DNA of 64,000 nt from Erpobdella octoculata (lineage: Eukaryota; Annelida; Clitellata; Hirudinida; Erpobdellidae), in the NCBI GenBank assembly GCA_963978895.1, contig OZ022244.1, positions 29,503,844 to 29,567,843 of the forward strand, given 5' to 3'. Of this stretch, positions 1 to 46,800 are shown piece after piece. Made by a program: the position numbers and the translations under genes. The notes under the pieces are model-generated. The model saw nothing but the letters and a program-made list of their open reading frames with translations. It ran no database searches and was not told the origin of the DNA. Position 1 is the stretch's first letter. The number at the start of each line of letters is the position of its first letter.

Positions 1-104
1 ACCCTGCTACAATATTGTTTTCTTGAGCTGCTCACCCCGTGAGCTGATTTTAAATATTTTGAGAAAAAAAACCCAAAATTATTTCATAACTATTCACTTT
101 TCAG

Positions 105-33794
<33,690 letters not shown>

Positions 33795-34851
33795 CACGAT
33801 ATGACAAACAATTATATTGTTCATTAATTTCTAAAGAATTACTCTTAGTAACATAGACATTTTTTATATTCTTGAAAACATGAATGTGAAACTTGTTATC
33901 AATAACAGTTGAGTAACCGGCTATTATACAATTTGTCAGGACTGTTATTGCTAACAATTTACTTTAATGCTTACTTTTTTTAACATGGGTTTTTTGCTTA
34001 ACAAATATGAGATTGAATTAACAATCTTTGTCGAGTTTGATTTGTGTTTTCTATTCATTATTATCTTTAAATAGCCAACGTTTAATTAGTTGAAATAGCG
34101 AGCTGCAGTGAAAATGTTCTTCAGGCAGTGGTTCATCTAGAGTGGGAGAAAGAAAAACCCGGACCCCCTTATACGGGTTGACAAAAATTTAAGGTTCATT
34201 TGTTAATGCTTTTTTTTTATCTTGCAATGTTTTGTTTGTTTGAAATTTAATGTCTTATCATCGTTATTTACCAACTTCCTGACCATCAATGTCTCTAATA
34301 TTTAGCAAGTATTGGAAATATTTATGACAATAATAAAATAATAAAACATCAGTTAAAAACTAAATTTGAAATTTGGTTTCAATATGCACACACAAAATAG
34401 TGATAGTAATAGAAATGACTTTTAAATATTACATTGGATTTTAAGAAAAGACATTTTGTTGTTTAATGTAAAGAAAAAATCATACTGATTCCTTAAAAAA
34501 AAAGAAGCAATTATGCCATTATTCACTAAAGATAAAAACGCCGGTTTTTTCATAACCAACTCTATACTACACATTAAGAAAACTGATTTTTAAAAAAGTT
34601 TTTTAAACCTTTACCGACCAGTCCAATACAGGAAGCTGGAAAAAAAAATAATTTGTTTCCTAAAAAAAGCTCAGGCCCTTCAGCAAGAGTCATCATTCGT
34701 TGTGTGAAGGAGAGCAGAAACATTTATAAAAAATTGTATAATCCGTAACTGCCGACTGTTCTTTTTTTTACATTTATGCGTCTAACCACTCTAACCGTAG
34801 AGTATTGCCAATTGCAGCAGCTTTAGCAGGTTCAATGGGTGGCAAGGAATC
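33795..34851. other. Intergenic, no gene seen
   Basis: AT-rich sequence with short decayed stretches. I find no domain or repeat I can name. Confidence 0.5.
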
Positions 34852-34859
34852 GTCAGACG

Positions 34860-35759
<900 letters not shown>

Positions 35760-35767
35760 GTCAGACG

Positions 35768-38462
35768 CCAGGGTAAACCCGTCAATTTTTTTTCCTACCC
35801 GTACCCGACCCGCGGGTAAATGCAGGCCCGCAACTACAGGACGAAGAGGGGCGAAACCCCCCTAGAAAATATTTCGTCTCCCAAAATATGTAGTTTTTAA
35901 ACTTTATAAACCTGTTCACCGTTACACAAGTACATGGCTGGATAAAGCAGTGTATTTCGCCCCCCCCCAAATTCAAAGACTTTCGAAATTTACAAACCTG
36001 TTAACGGTTACATTCATAAAAATTTCCTTACAAGCTCTTAGCTGGATAAGGCAGCGTATTTTGCTCCGCCTCTCTCTGAAATATTCCATGATCAGCACAT
36101 TTTTAAATTTGCTGAGATCTACTGAAAGCAGAAGAAATTCAAAAGAAAAAAATGTCCATGAATCCCATTCAAGAACTGAGAAGTCAACATTTTTAGCAAC
36201 AAATAAATCCAAACACCGCCTCCATTTTTCCTTACGATTTTTTTCAAATGAATTTATAATCGGGTACTGAGATTATTTCTGAACGCTCATCATCCGGCCA
36301 GGTTTCAGTAACACTCAATACCTTTGCTCGACTAAGTTGTAACAATACGTTTATGTTATGCAACTTAATTTGAAGGCTTATATATTTAACCTAGGGAAGA
36401 GATAAATTTCCGTGAGAAGAGAGGTCTATCGATCATGAAATTCCTGAGGTGTTAAGTGATAGAATCTGGATGGTATGCATTTATAAGGATGCAATCTGGG
36501 TCAATGTACGAATTCAATAACAAAAAGTTTTGTCGAAATTAGAACTGATATCGACATTAATTTCACCAGACCTTTATTCTACAGCCAAACTCGGAATAGT
36601 GCATTTGGCTGGTCTTAATTCATCATAATATAAAATTTCATAACTATTAGAAGTTAAAGTGTGGGAAACGATTAAATCAGCCATTTCGTTATTATTGACC
36701 CAAGAATCAGTAGGTACTTTCAGCAATATCATAGTTTTCTGATCTCATTCCAGGGAAAGTGGATAAAGGGTTGTGTCAGGGTAACCATAATAGAAGTCAA
36801 TTCAAAACAGAATGAGAGAAAACACAAGAAGTTGTAGAGAAGGATCGTCAAAAAGTGGGAGAAGTTGCTTAATATGACAAATATGGAAACAGCAAGATTT
36901 AGCAACCGAAAATATTTGACGAGTTAAAGACAAGTTGGAATGGAAAAAAACCTAAACTACGAACAAGAGGAGAAGGAAAAACAAAAAGAGAAGATGGAGG
37001 TGGCAAAACTAAAAGAAACAAAGTTAGATATTTAGAAGACTTATTGAAGTAGATTATTTCAAAATTATCAAGGTTAAGCTTAGAAGAACTACAGGATTAA
37101 AGACAGGCAATTGTTTGATTAAGAACATACTTGAGGGAAAAGTTAGAGAAAGTTGAATACTTGCACTTTCAAATTTATTTAATCGCACCGCACTGCATTT
37201 ACGCGTTACAGTCCTGCAAGAAAACAAAAACCTGATCATTTGAATACATTAAATATCCGAATTCAATCATCTCTAAATCTGTTGTTACTTTGATGACGGG
37301 AGAAATGAGCTAAAAACTCATTTTTAGTAAGAAAAGTTTTGACATCTTTTTTAAATAGGCAAAAATAAGTTATTAAAAAGGGGTTTTAAGAAAAAATAAG
37401 TGTGAAAAACTGTTTTCACAAGCAGCTGTGGAAGCCTCAAATGTCAAGACAGAAGCATGAAATGTGTATAAAACAGGAAATGATTCATTATATGGAAATA
37501 CCATGTATGTCATTACAACAATGCTGCAAACAAAGGAAAACAGCTCTTTCATATTACCTTTTCAAGTGAGATTAAATTAAATTCGTTTCTAAATAAAGTT
37601 TTGTCAAAAACGTTTTTTGTTCAAATCACTCAACGTGTGTTTAGGAACAACTAGCTCATTAAATAGAAAACAAACTCTGTTAGGGTTAGGTAAGGGTGCA
37701 AATGTTTATGCTTACTTTTGGCAAAGAGTGCATGCGCCGTTCTGCACTGCACCTGGCTACGAGCCTGTTCAGAGCAAGCTGGTTGTAGGCCTAGATAAAT
37801 AAAAGACACAATTGCGTCAGGGTCAAAATATAAGATGTGACAGGAATTATTTCTGTATTTTTAAAAAACTTATATTTGCGTTTTAAAACACCTAGTGTAC
37901 AAATCTATAGACTAGTACACAGTTAAAGTTTGTCTTAACTCTACAAACATTTTTCAACTGTCGTACATGTCGGCACAATCAATCTGTCGTCTGAATATAG
38001 TAGCTCTGCTGGGACAGACAGCTGTTTGTTCTGCTGTTTAAAAACGTCTTATTGGTTTTTCGTAGCATGTGATTGTATCTGAAAAAAGCTGTTGAATAAA
38101 AAGAATCGAAATAGACATTCTATTTTTTAGGATTTGAATATTACTGCGTAAATTAGAGCCTTGCACGGGCCGGGCGGTGTCAAAGCCATCACGGACCGGG
38201 CTGAGGTTATTGTTATTCTAAGTCTAGGTCTTTTATAGCTGTAAAAACGGGCCAGGCCAGGTCTGCAACTTTCTGTCAAATCGGCCGTGCCGGGCTGCAA
38301 AAAATTGGTCGGTGCTTGTCTTCAGCTTAGAAAAATGTGTAAACGTTTTATTGTAATAATTTTGTAAGAAAATGAGTGTCTAGTGGTCTTTTAGAAACGT
38401 TTAGATCTATTAATTACCGTTATGGTCACCGAACCAATGATTTTTTTAAACCTCTATTTTAG
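35768..38462. other. Intergenic, decayed repeats, no gene seen
   Basis: 35,790-35,840 has ACCCGTACCCGACCCG-type sequence. 35,905-35,962 and 35,990-36,068 form a degenerate direct repeat (AACCTGTT, GTTACA, TGGCTGGATAA, CGTATTT blocks). 38,158-38,300 has GC-rich TTGCACGGGCCGGGC and, inverted, GGCCGTGCCGGGCTGCAA, probably the ends of another small transposon. Open frames here look fortuitous. Confidence 0.45.
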
Positions 38463-38495
38463 CTGTAGAAGTAACCTCTGTTGTGATCATTTCAA
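38463..38495 (+). CDS. Possible 33-nt exon between the two genes
   Basis: After TTTTAG, a 33-nt phase 1 to phase 1 segment (VEVTSVVIIS) is followed by GTTTTG. Its length and phase equal those of the stalk exons, and it could be spliced to either gene. The donor is weak and there is no second copy, so this is speculative. Confidence 0.2.
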
Positions 38496-38537
38496 GTTTT
38501 GAACCAACAACCGTAATCTATCTATCATCGGCTCACC

Positions 38538-38695
38538 CAGAAGTGGACATGGGTCCATTTATGGCTACCCAACCCACTACTTTCTCAAACAAACCCAACC
38601 CACCTGAAAAGTTAAATTTTCTAACCCAATCCAACCCACGCATGTGTCAAAAAATTGAACCCAATCCAACCCAATCCAGCCCATGTCTACCTCTG
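38538..38695. mobile_element. hAT-like MITE, 158 bp
   Basis: Left end CAGAAGTGGACATGGG; right end, inverted, CAGAGGTAGACATGGG. Flanks GGCTCACC (38,530-38,537) and GGCTCACT (38,696-38,703) agree at 7 of 8 positions, an 8-bp target duplication as in hAT elements. Internally it has CCCAACCCA-type repeats. Confidence 0.8.
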
Positions 38696-39176
38696 GGCTC
38701 ACTAATGTTTTATGCACCATAGAGGGATACAAATAAAAGATCTATGTCATTTCCATTTTTTATTTGCTTTTACGCGCAGAGACTTCATTCAGTAGATTTC
38801 GTTCAGAATGTCTCTGCTATTTAATTATATATAAATAGAAATACCCCGTCTAAATGACGGTTTTTTGTGGTTTTTATCAAACTGTCAGATATTAAATAAA
38901 GAACATTTGCTTTCTCTGCCTTTATTTAATGCGGTAATTAGACATGTGGGCGTGCGTAAGACCGCTTCAATATCTTTTAAACAATAAATCCAGCATGATG
39001 TTAGATTTAATCTGATAACCTCTTGCATAATAAGCTTATAGCTAAAAACATTTTGGTTCTTTGGGACTTAAAGTGTACAATTGCGTATACTACCTTTTAT
39101 TACACGCCGCCTGTATGCACCCATTTATCAACTGCTGACAGCTGAGCGCAGCGGCGGCCGCGTTATGCGAAATTGC

Positions 39177-39189
39177 TATTATTATTATA

Positions 39190-39228
<39 letters not shown>

Positions 39229-39395
39229 CAGGATTTTTATATAGCGCTTTTTTACAAAATAAAAGTCACAAAAACGCACTGCACAATTAAGTGGAAGAAA
39301 ACAAATATGTCTTGAGCCGTTCACGAAAGACACTAAAAGGCATCGTTGGATCCTTCAGAGCAGGGGGAAGGCTATTCCAGGCCACAATCGCTAAC
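39177..39395 (-). mobile_element. LINE 3'-end fragment
   Basis: Minus strand: AWNSLPPALKDP, then FSVFRERLKTYLFSST and a stop, the usual C-terminus of CR1/L2/Jockey-group ORF2 proteins (compare NALPHDVVN in the LINE at 59.4 kb). A short 3' UTR follows with GCGCTATATAAAAATCC and a (TAA)n tail at 39,226-39,177. The 5' end is truncated at the (CATA)n tract. Confidence 0.75.
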
Positions 39396-39492
39396 GTACA
39401 TACATACATACCTACATACATACATACATTCATACATACATACAGACATACATACATACATACATACGTACGTACATACATACATACATACA

Positions 39493-39524
<32 letters not shown>

Positions 39525-39646
39525 CATACATACATACATACATACATACATACATACATACATAGATACATACATACATACATACATACATACATACATA
39601 CATACATACATACATACATACATACATAGATACATACATACATACA

Positions 39647-39680
<34 letters not shown>

Positions 39681-39747
39681 CATACATACATACATACATA
39701 CATACATACATACATACATACATACATACATACATACATACATACAG
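39396..39747. repeat. (CATA)n microsatellite, about 350 bp
   Basis: Nearly pure CATA with scattered CAGA, CGTA and TATA variants. Open frames of MYVC and YIHT repeats on both strands come from it. Confidence 0.95.
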
Positions 39748-39770
39748 ACATCGTAAATTATGTATGTTGA

Positions 39771-40803
39771 CGAACTGTAAATTTATTTATTGCCAAAAAT
39801 TCTAGGGTTATAGAAACTGAAAAAAAAAACAATTTTTCTTTTACATGAAAAATACTATAATGAATAAATATAAATTGAACTGCCCTAGAAATATTAACTT
39901 GAAAAGATAGTAGGAATTATTCTTGACATAGAAATGGCCTGCATTCATTCAAACAACGACAGCAACACAATAGCAGACAGGCACAGCAATATAATTTATA
40001 TTTAACAGTGGAAAATTACGTTACAAAAATGATATCTGGTAATTTTGTAACCTTAGTTTTGTTTCACGATCTGGCCATCAGATGGGGGTTACACAGGGCC
40101 ATCACAAAACGATAGAAATAAATTTTATTTGCAATTAATTTAAACTTTGATTTATTGTATTGATGTAGTTTCAAGGTGTAAATTTTTTTAAATTGTTTTC
40201 CTTAGCATGCCACGTCTAAGCAAAAATAATTCTTTTGTTAAATGTTTACGAAATCATTTTTAAACGTTTTTAAGCTTGATAGAATAGTCACAGTACTAAA
40301 CTGGACACAGGTTTTGAGTTTTTGTTTGAATTCAAAATGTGACATTCGGATTGAAACATCATTAAAAAAATTAAAAAAATTGATAACTACTTTTTTTGAA
40401 AATTAGGAGATGTACTCAATTTAAAAAAAAGTTTTTCTCAATTTTATGAATAATTACTAAAGCTGTTTTGTTAAAAAAAATCCTGGCATCACAAATACTC
40501 GCAAAACATATATTTGTAGCAATCAGTCCTTGGAAAAAGACTTATTCACCACTTGTTGTTCTTTCCTGCAAGTCTTCTAACAATATACAATAGCTAGCTA
40601 ATAGCTAGCTTTTAAGGCATCTCTCACACTTCCTTGGTTGCAGGTCACGAAGGCAAGATTCAAATATTCGATATTCTGGCTTAAAAATAGACATTTTACC
40701 ATTGTGCCACCAGCGCCCCTTTTTCATAGCTTTAGGCGAAAAAGCTCCTTACCGTAGTACACCAAAATATAATAATTGGGCTTGCGTCAAGCAAAGTTTC
40801 ACA
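39771..40803. other. Upstream region of gene B
   Basis: AT-rich sequence in the last 1 kb before the gene B signal-peptide exon. I see no confident TATA box or initiator. It includes a SINE fragment at about 40,600-40,722. Confidence 0.4.
40600..40722 (-). mobile_element. tRNA-derived SINE fragment (minus orientation)
   Basis: Minus strand starts GGGGCGCTGGTGGCACAATG (A-box region) and continues TATTTGAATCTT (degraded B box) and CTTCGTGACCTGC. The head matches those at 41,551 and 42,273. It ends about 80 bp upstream of the gene B start codon. Confidence 0.6.
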
Positions 40804-40870
40804 ATGGAACTTGACACGATGAAGTTAACCAAGTTTCTTATCGCTTTCGTTTATTTGAATCTATTTTCAG
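40804..40870 (+). CDS. Gene B exon 1: signal peptide
   Basis: ATG at 40,804 (context ACAATGG) opens [20 protein letters not shown], then FSG, ending in phase 1 before GTGAGA. A basic residue followed by [11 protein letters not shown] is a good signal peptide. The second ATG (40,819) would give a shorter, more typical leader. Nothing in frame upstream suggests an earlier start. Confidence 0.7.
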
Positions 40871-43800
40871 GTGAGATTTTAAAAAAATGTTATTGATGAT
40901 TTGATTTTTATAAACATGGTTCTGATATTTAAATGTTTGGTTGTTTTTATATTTTTTTAAATGTTTGCCAAAAACATGAGAACGTTTTTTTGTCGTTTTC
41001 AACATCAGTGAAATAAATTTTTTATTAGAACAAAAAACCGAAACTTAACAAACATATTTGATAGAACTACTTTGGTAATTTTAATGTTCTTAATAATGAT
41101 TTATTATTGACTAACGATTTTTAGGTCATTCAACTAAAGGCCAGGTCACTAATTCAAGTAAGATACCTACCATTGTTGGTAATATATGTTTAGTACTTTT
41201 ATTTGTCTGCACACAATAATAATGAAACTAGGTATTATGAACTATTTTTAGAAAATTTAAATTAACTTTTCGTAGAGTTTCTTAGCTGTTAATTTTGTTA
41301 TCGATTTTTAACTTAGCGTAGGACAGGACTTGTTGTTTCAGTACCGCTGTAGCAAGAGTTATTATATTTATGATGTATCCAAGTCACAAAAATGTGTTTA
41401 AATATGACGTAGACGAGTTATAAATAGCCCTCACGTGATTTTATTTAGTAGATTAGATACGTCGTAATTACAAAGTAGTATTTTAGATAACGCAAATATG
41501 TACATACATTTCACGTTCTTCGGGCATATTTTCAATAACAAATACAAGCACGGCGGTGGTGGCAATGTGGTAAAGCGTTTGCCTGTTGGCCTAAAAGTCG
41601 GTGGTTCGAATCACACCGGCGTTACCAGCTTCCTTAGGGGGTGTGGGGAGGCACGCACCATAAACAACTGCCTCTAAATGTTGTTGTGGATCTCACAAAA
41701 GCCTTTTTGTCTTCAGAACCCTTCTAAACCATGTTAATTTATAAGTATTATTTAATCTAGCATCGTATGCGCTACATTCGTTAAAGCCGTTCGTGGTTGT
41801 AAGGAACTTGTTGTCACAAGTGATCATATCCTGTTATTTCTCACGTATGAATCGTTTTCTGTTTACCAAATTGGTCTGGAGTTTAAAATGTTTACTGTGC
41901 AGAGCTATAAGCCTACAACATTTTTTCTATTTTTACGCTAAGCATGGAATTATAATGTTTATCAGATTTATATTTTTGTTAAAGGCTCTTTCATACTTTT
42001 TTGATGTAGCTTAGCTTACTGTTGTTGCATGGATATTTAACTTTTTTTTTGTTTTTTTTTGTTTGACAATGTTTAACGTGGCGCCAGTCGCTAGACTTTT
42101 AGGCCACGAAGAAAGGGTTCTTTGCAGAGGCAGCCATTTATAGGCGCCTAGCCCTTTAACAATGCGAGTGAACTCCTTGCTTAAGGGAGTTACGCTGGTG
42201 ACGCCGGTGAAGCTTGAACTGCCGACCTAATGATCGACAGGCGAACGCTCTATCGCTCTGCCACCAACGCCTCTGTTTGTTTGGCTAAACGTAGGCCTAC
42301 CAACTTTTAATAGCAGTAGTAACATCAATAAAAATTTCCTTCTTCTATATGACAAAGACAAAGTCAGAATAATCGAAATAAACTGTAACGACAATAAAGT
42401 CAGCTTTCCATGCACCGCCGCGTGGAAACATGGTTTCATTTTCATCATTCCAGACAAAGATGGAATCAGGGAGCATGAAGTTTTCTGCTCCCATTTAAGT
42501 TAGTGGAACTGCCAGAAGCGGCAGACAGTTCAAATTTTGCAGTGAATTGCAGCCTATATTTTTTATAGCCCGCAACATGACTGGAACTATTGTTGTAGCA
42601 GGACAATTATGCAGTTTAAAATTTGTTTAAATGGTGTTTTGTTTATAAGCCTAAAAACTCAATTGATAAAGATTTTCAGGTACTTGTGACAATATGCCCC
42701 GTTCACTGAAACAGCATTCCCCTGGGCAGGTTGTCACAAATTCAGGGTTTATATATTTTGATTTTTTTGGCACTAAACAGCATTTTTAGTACTGTTTATG
42801 ATTTGGTATTTATTTTAAGTGTAGCGATAATTTTTAATTTGACTTGTGCACCTTTGTTTAAGTGAAACTTGAAACAACAAGTGCCGTTCCCCCTACGTCC
42901 CGTTGAGCCGTATTTTTATAATAGTTTTTAAAATTGGTTTAAAAAACATATTTGATTTTTTAAAGCTTGTTACAATCCGAATGAGTTTAAATGCAACAAT
43001 GACAAATGTGTCTCAAACTATTTGCGTTGTAACTTCATAAACGATTGTGGTGATTCAAGTGATGAGTTCAGTTGCCGTGAGTATATTTTTAAGAAAAATG
43101 GAAAAAGGAATTTTATTTACTAATACATTTTCACTCTTTATTGTAACAGATAATAATAAATCTATTTTATTGCATGGAGCTCAAAATGAATCCGAAGGCG
43201 TTCTGTTAATAAAATTTAACAACACCTGGCATACCGTTTGCCAAAATGGTTGGAGTAGCATTGAATCAAAGTACCACTTTAATTATTCCATTTAGCAAAC
43301 ATTTTTGAATTACAACTTATTTAAGTTTTATAATTCCAATAATTTTATTCGACGCAAAGCGTGCTCTGTCGTCAATTAGGTTATCAAAGAGGAAAACAAA
43401 TTAGCAACTTGTACTTGAGCCAACTAATTGCACTGCCTGAAACACTCACCAACTTTAGTTGTGCAGAAAATCCAAACACTTCCAATATTCAAAACTGTTC
43501 CTACACCATATCCTATCAAAACGATTGTACTTACTACCCAAATTCAGTTGCTTTACGCTGTTTCGATACTCCCAAAACAATTCGTTTAGTTGGAAATAAT
43601 GAAACTTATGGAAGGTTACAAATACAAAATGGCACTAACTGGACAACTGTCTGTATGTATTTCTGGTCCAGTATTAATACAGAGTAAGATTTAATGCCTA
43701 TTTACATAAGTCTGAAAACAAAACTTAAAATTCACTTCATTGTATTTAGGATTGCGTGTAGACAGCTTGGGTTTGCTTATGGAGAAATGTCTTATAATTA

Positions 43801-46800
43801 TGACAACGAAAACAACCTAAATGGAAGCGAAGTACCAATTGGATTGGAACACTTTAGCTGTACAACGACAGATCCATATGTCAGTGATTGTGATGTTGAA
43901 TATCTTTATAGCTATTACAACTACTACTACTACAACAACTACTACTACTGCACGCATAATCAGGACGTGTTTCTTTCTTGTTTTAAAAGTGAGCAGTTTT
44001 AAATACAAAGAACATTATTTGAAAGCGTACGTTAATTTATTAAAAAACCGCATAACGCTTTCAAACGGATGTTTAAATTTTTTTTAGTTTTTGAAAACAA
44101 TATTTTGGCCCATTTATACATCTAATAAAAAGCTTCATAAGACCAATGTAATATTGTAATATTCAGAACAATTTTATTTTTAGCAATCTTTTGTTTTCAA
44201 CATTTAAATAAAATGTTAAGTTTAAGTAAAATTAGCGCATTTTATCAATTTTCAAAATAACATTACACCAGACTTGAAGTTAATACAAACGTTGTTTCTG
44301 CAATTTTATCGATTTTTGTAACAATTTTACTTATTGATTTTCTAAATGAAGTTTGCATTTAGTTTTTTTTATGTAATTTGTTTTGTGTTTAAATTATATA
44401 CAAGCATGTTTAATGAAACTTTTTTTGTCATCAGATTGGAGCTGAGATTTACCAATGCTAATATTAAAAGAATAGCACCTATATAAAATCTGCCTTAGTC
44501 GTAATTAGAACAACAAAAACTAGTCAGCTTCAATCAAACTAAGAAAACGGCAATCTTTTCATTTTGATTTTATACCGTTTTTGTTTAAAGATTGCAGACA
44601 AGACATGTTTACATGCAACAACGGAAGGTGCATAAGCAGATCTGACCGATGCAACTCAATCAATGACTGTGGAGATAACAGTGACGAGACTCCATGCAGT
44701 ATGGCTTTTGTAAAACACGTTTAAAACTTTTTTTCATTATATATTTTGTTTTAATTAATGTTCATAACAGCTTGTCAAGAAAAAGGACAGTTTAATTGTC
44801 CAAACAGCACACAATGCATACCATATTATAGCGTTTGCAACAGCTTTAGTGACTGTGAGAATAGTGAAGATGAACTTGTGTGTCGTTAGTTAATTGTAGT
44901 TTTATAGTTTTAAAGTATCACTATTACAAGTTTTTGTTTTAAAATTGCAGACACATCACCTACAAATATACGTCTTGTTGGAGGCAACGAAACTTATGGA
45001 CGTCTGCAAATTGAAATTGGTAGAGGCAACTGGGCAACCGTCTGTAATGATTATTGGTCTGAAATAAATTCAAAGTAAGTAATAAAATTTAAAATTTCTT
45101 TAAGAAAATTATTTTCAACTCTCAATAACGACTTCGCAGTGTTCTATGTTAATTACCTATTTTTCATAGAATGATGTCCTAGATTGTAAGATTGATTACC
45201 AACGTGAATCAATTCAAAATAAAATTATTCTGCTAGTTTTCCGACGAAATGTACGGCAAATAAATTGTACACGTTAGGAAAAACTGGGTTTCCGAGTTAA
45301 ACTAAGGCACGATTAACTAACACAGTTTTGATATATTTCTTGTTTTAATTTTGTAGGTTAGCTTGCCTACAACTTGGGTTTCAATATGGAATTGTTTATA
45401 ATTATGATTACAATATTTTGGATGGAAACGATGCTCCAATCGGTTTGGATGACGTACAGTGCAATGGAAATGAAAGTTATATCACCGAATGCTATCACAG
45501 ACCTTACTTTAATCACGATTGTGATCATTATAAAGATGTTTTTCTCAGTTGTTTCAATGGTTGGTGATTCATCGTTCGATAATAAAAGAACTAATAATTT
45601 AAAAATAAACTGTCTAATAATGAAATTTCCTTTTTAACAGTATGCGACTCGAGTAATAACATGTTTCAATGCAATAATAACAAGTGCATTACACTCAGCG
45701 CCAGATGCAATATGAACATAGACTGCGGTGATGGAAGTGATGAATTTGGATGCCGTGAGCTGCTGATAATAGTTTTTTATTATTTTTTTATATGAAAACT
45801 TTAAATGTTTTTAAAAAATTTGTCCTTAACAGTGAAGTTTTTAGAGCAAATTTAATAAGTAATTTTTTAACATATCATAGTGAGAAACTCGCAGAAAAAA
45901 GTGTCACAAAACGTAATTAAAATCAATTTAATAATGTTTGTAAATGATAATATAAAACAAAACTGATAAACACACTAAACTGCTCTAGCCGTAAGCATGC
46001 TGAAGGTATAATACACGTTAAAAGTGTTTTGAATTTTTTTTTTACTTTTTAAAGCATGCTACAATACGAATGAATTTAAATGCAACAATGACAAATGTGT
46101 CTCAAACTCTTTGTGTTGTAACTTCATAGACGATTGTGGTGATTCAAGTGATGAGTTCAGTTGCCGTGAGTATAATTTTAAGAAAAATCGAAAAAGGAAT
46201 TTTATTTACTAATACATTTTCACTCTTTATTGTAACAGATAATAATAAATCTATTTTATTGCATGGAGCTCAAAATGAATCCGAAGGCATTCTGTTAATA
46301 AAACTTAACAACACCTGGCATACCGTTTGCCAAAATGGTTGGAGTAGCATTGAATCAAAGTACCACTTTAATTATTCCATTTAGCAAACATTTTTGAATT
46401 ACAACTTATTTAAGTTTTATAATTCCAATAATTTTATTCGACGAAAAGCGTGCTCTGTCGTCAATTAGGTTATCAAAGAGGAAAACAAATTAGCAACTTG
46501 TACTTGAGCCAACTAATTGCACTGCCTGAAACACTCACCAACTTTAGTTGTGCAGAAAATCCAAACACTTCCAATATTCAAAACTGTTCCTACACCATAT
46601 CCTATCAAAACGATTGTACTTACTACCCAAATTCAGTTGCTTTACGCTGTTTCAATACTCCCAAAACAATTCGTTTAGTTGGAAATAATGAAACTTATGG
46701 AAGGTTACAAATACAAAATGGCACTAACTGGACAACTGTTTGTATGTATTTCTGGTCCAGTATTAATACAGAGTAAGATTTAATGCCTATTTACATAAGT

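Larger units (their letters stand above)
38840..39770. repeat. Diverged (CATA)n-type dispersed repeat, split by a LINE fragment
   Basis: 38,840-39,176 matches the family at 6900 (GTGTACAATTGCGTAT, GCGGCCGCGTTATGCGAA, ATTGCT). The match resumes at the (CATA)n tract (39,396-39,747) and ends CGTAAATTATGTATGTTG. The sequence between 39,177 and about 39,395 is not part of the family. Confidence 0.65.
40871..42862. other. Gene B 5' introns
   Basis: Apart from the 33-nt exon and two SINEs, no feature is recognised. Confidence 0.5.

Noticed and set aside
35950..36270. 106-codon frame and overlapping minus-strand frame
   Set aside because: Falls in a degenerate direct repeat, no recognisable domain, no splice or start context.
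39287..39756. MYVC/YIHT repeat open frames up to 154 codons
   Set aside because: Readings of (CATA)n. Only the last 30 or so codons of the minus-strand frame (AWNSLPP...) are real LINE sequence.
42680..42755. Possible gene B exon [10 protein letters not shown]...GQVVTNS
   Set aside because: Resembles the GQVTNS exon but the matching donor position reads GG instead of GT; might be a dead exon.
45374..45637. 87-codon hydrophobic frame starting [11 protein letters not shown], recurring at 48,934, 52,345, 55,438 and 62,524
   Set aside because: It is an alternative frame over the SRCR3 C half; conservation follows from the real exon in the other frame.
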